DNA from: Azorinus chamasolen
Lineage: Eukaryota; Mollusca; Bivalvia; Cardiida; Solecurtidae
Reading direction: 5' to 3'
NCBI GenBank assembly: GCA_963576725.1
Contig: OY755246.1
Span: 72,036,371-72,100,370 of the forward strand
DNA length: 64,000 nucleotides
The notes under the pieces are model-generated. The model did not search any database, had not been told where the DNA came from, and saw only the letters and a program-made list of their open reading frames with translations. The position numbers and the translations under genes were made by a program. Positions 61,262-64,000 of the stretch are shown piece by piece (position 1 is the stretch's first letter; every line of letters starts with the position of its first letter).

Positions 61262-63193
61262 GGTAACAGTTTTAGACATAAAATTTATTTATTCATCATC
61301 AAAAGGTACATTTATTATTGCAAGCTATACTTGGAGCATGGTGTAATGTTGTGCTCGGCATACTGCGAAACATGTTATTTTCAATATTGTTTCTCTTTGT
61401 TTTCTTATCACTAATTAATATTCATGAGGTTGCAAATAAGGTAATTTGCATAAAGTGAACCTAACATTAAGATTCATACATCAACTACTGGGTATATGTT
61501 TATATCATTTATAAGTATCGCCAAAGTAGGCAGCAATATCTTTGTATGTTGCAGGTATGTAAACACTCTGTAATGTGACAATGAGGTTAGAATGGTTGCC
61601 TAGGAAACAGATATATCACCATCAGTGCTATATAATGTGTCCCAAATTTATTTATCTAATATCTTGGTGATATTCAGTGATCATAGTAAACTTTAGCTAA
61701 CCATTTTCCATATTTGTTTGCTTTATAAGAGAAAGACTGGTGTCTGTCGAAAATTTCAACATCTATTACTGTTCTCATAAATATTCATACATATGCAAAT
61801 TAGTTTATATCAGAAAAGTAATATTTACTATTAAAGCAATGACTCATATCCATGTTTGTAACAATTGATTTCATGATTCATCAAAAATAACTGGGATCTA
61901 GCGGAGTATTACATTTGGACGTCAAATTTCCAAAATTTGTGAAAGGATCGGTTACCATGGAAACCATTACAATCTTACTTACAGTTCATTGTTTGGGTAT
62001 CATTTTAGATACTTAGCTTTCTGAGTATTTTGTCATCAATTTAAATTACATTTGAAGTTGTTTTCTGATATTGGTAGGATAAAAATTGAGAGGTTTACGT
62101 TATTTCTGTATTTTTTTCTATTTTTTAATTATTCTCATTAATATTCATGTGTATGCAAATAAGGTAATTCCTAAGTATAGCCTTTAAACGAAAGCACAAT
62201 GTCTTAGCTTTAATTTGGTACCAGTTTTATACAGTTAGATCAAAAACTTCCATTGATATGGAAGATTTTTGCAGGTAGGTGTGGACTAACAAAAATGTGT
62301 GAACAGAGTGAAATGAATGGTTACTATGGAAACAGTTAAAAAGTTACTTAGAGTTAAATTTTTGGTCCTCAAATTTGATATTTTGTTTTCTGAGGATTTT
62401 GTCATCAGGTTAAACTGCATTTGAAATTGTTTTCTGATATTTGTAGGATAGAAAGTGAATAGTTTACACTATTTAGTTATTTCTATATTGTTTATACTAT
62501 TTTTAATGTTCTCATTAATATTCATGAGTATGCAAATAAGGTAATTTAAAAATAACTGGAAATAAAAGCACATTGTCCTATCTCAAATTTGGTACCAGTT
62601 TTATAGGTTTTGGACAAAAACTGGCTGTGATATGGACGATGTTGCAGGTACGGACCATCATTACGAAAACTAGGGTGTTGTCATGGAAACGGTGAAAATG
62701 GTGCTTAAAATTAATGCTATAGTCCTCAAATTGGATATTTTGTTTCCTGGGGGTTTCGTCATCATGTTAAACTGCATTTGAAGTTATTTTCTGATATTTG
62801 TAGGATAAAAAAAATGAAAGGTTTACATTATTTCTATACTTTTTTTTACTATTTTTAATGTTCTCATTAATATTCATGAGTATGCAAATGAGGTAATTTA
62901 AAAAAATAGGTTAGAAATAAAAGCACAATGTCTTATCTTCCATTTGGTACCAGTTGTATAGTTTTAGGACAAAAACTGGCTGTGATCTGGGCGAATTAGT
63001 AGGTATGGGTCATCATTACGAAAACTGGGGAGTTGCCATGGAAACGGTTAAAATACACATAGCCTAAAAGAATTTAAGTTTGAGTACATTCGCGATTCTG
63101 ATTCAGGACACTTTTCTGAACATTTTGGTACCCATGAAAAAAGTCTAGGGGGGGGGGGGGGGTGCACGGTAGGCACTACTGGCTCCCTGAGTA
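61262..63193 (-). repeat. right arm: inverted copy of the left arm
   Basis: Mirror image of 57833-59765, including all five subrepeats and the poly-G tract (63147-63162). Length is within one base of the left arm by my boundaries. Differences are mainly scattered substitutions. Confidence 0.88.
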
Positions 63194-63196
63194 GTA

Positions 63197-64000
63197 CAAA
63201 GGAGAGGTAACGACGGCAGAATTTATTATGTTTGAAGTACAGCCTACTCTTTTGCCCAATCCTATCCCCAGTACAACATGTATTTTCAATCTTCTTGACG
63301 ATGTGTCCATGTACTTTGTCGATATATACATAATGTGTATATGAATTGAGATTATGAAGATCTTGGTAAGGTCAGTTAGTATGAAGACTTCAAAATATGG
63401 AAAACTAAACATCGTCAGTCGGAACATGGGATGTGATTTAAAGAAATGCAGAACGAACGAGCATTTCTCCCTGGGAGAGAATGACATCGATGTACATTTC
63501 ATAATTGCTGGTGGTAAATTTGTAATCTTCAGTCAATTTACAAGCGCCGCAATAGTTCTCGTTGCTTGACTTTTGCTGTTTGAATACAGACCAAATTTTC
63601 ATTAAGGAAATCAGATAAATTATCTCTCTCTATAAACCTTCAAACACTCTATGCACTTTTCAAAGAACAAAATAGACAAGAATAGTCTACATTTTAACGC
63701 ATTCAAAATCACCGACATCTGAACTGTAAAGCAAGTCAAACAGATAAACATGCAATTCTATAGATTAACTCAGAAGTAAAGATGTCTGTAATTCATTTTT
63801 TTTAAAGAAAAAAACACACCAAAGAAACCAAAACAACACAATAGTATGGTGGAAATATTAGAGTTGAGAGGTAACTATAAAAAATGGATCCTGATGAAAA
63901 CTCACAATCACATCGGGATCCAAACCATTTCACAATTTCTACGTATTAATTAACCGATATTTCCATGATCAATTCCCTCTCTTTTAGACAACGAATGAAG
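63197..64000. other. no gene recognised
   Basis: Unclassified AT-rich sequence to the window end. Opposing ORFs at 63176-63502 (minus) and 63354-63569 (plus) overlap each other and show no family features. Confidence 0.4.

Larger units (their letters stand above)
57833..63193. mobile_element. 5.36-kb foldback element with 1.93-kb inverted arms
   Basis: The left arm (57833-59765) and right arm (61262-63193) are inverted copies, about 97% alike by eye in the outer part. Both begin TACTC then GGGAGCCAGTAGTGCC (one G/A difference between), with a poly-C/poly-G tract about 30 bases in. Flanking bases are GTA on both sides (57830-57832, 63194-63196), but TA is an equally possible duplication. The loop (about 1.5 kb) holds a degenerate nuclease-like gene on the minus strand. 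Long arms made of subrepeats with a coding loop are known from FB/NOF and Galileo-type foldback transposons. Superfamily here is undetermined. Confidence 0.88.

Noticed and set aside
57833..63193. Large inverted repeat as an assembly artefact
   Set aside because: The arms differ by scattered substitutions and the loop is unique, which argues for a real element, although long reads would settle it.
63354..63569. Overlapping opposite ORFs near the right end
   Set aside because: They have no recognisable motif and overlap each other on opposite strands.

Overview
This is a eukaryotic, AT-rich, intron-bearing and very repeat-rich window. Four things point to a marine invertebrate, most likely a bivalve mollusc: pearl-like tandem-core elements with TCCG/TCTG tetranucleotide tracts, Penelope-like and DIRS retroelements, tRNA-derived SINEs, and CR1/L2-type LINE remains. 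The species cannot be read from the sequence. No bacterial-style operon, CRISPR array, rRNA gene or intact tRNA gene was found.

One host gene is well supported. It lies on the minus strand between about 10985 and 15350 and encodes the secretory-pathway kinase-like family DIPK1 (FAM69). A 301-codon exon (14448-15350) joins in phase to a 70-codon terminal exon (11259-11468). The 2,979-bp intron has an apparent GC-AG boundary and is mostly filled by a 31-bp minisatellite. The 5' exon with the membrane anchor was not found.

The rest is mobile or tandem DNA. From left to right: a pearl-like element (49-935); a 20-bp minisatellite (4.3-4.66 kb); a 4.3-kb AT-rich satellite (5.6-9.97 kb) with two insertions; a Harbinger-type non-autonomous transposon (10002-10898); the DIPK1-like gene; a 29-bp minisatellite (15.4-16.1 kb); a large palindrome (17.47 kb); a second pearl-like element (19.8-20.8 kb). 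Next comes a DIRS retroelement (21.8-26.3 kb) split by a dispersed repeat, a Penelope-like element and a tRNA-SINE. Then a repeat block (27.4-30.2 kb) with a (CA)n-bearing dispersed repeat and a second Penelope copy; a palindrome (31.5-31.7 kb) beside a frameshifted CR1/L2 LINE (31.7-35.45 kb); a 3,039-bp transposon with perfect 54-bp inverted ends and CAC termini (36147-39185); pearl-like elements interrupted by a second Harbinger-type element (41034-42403); several minisatellites (45-48 kb, 56.4-57.2 kb); and a 5.36-kb foldback element (57833-63193) whose roughly 1.93-kb arms consist of 360-bp subrepeats and whose loop carries a broken nuclease-like gene.

A family of roughly 70-bp stem-loops recurs at least twelve times. 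The observations most worth following are the CAC-ended transposon with a 5-bp target duplication, the foldback element with its nuclease-like loop gene, and the GC-AG intron of the kinase-like gene.
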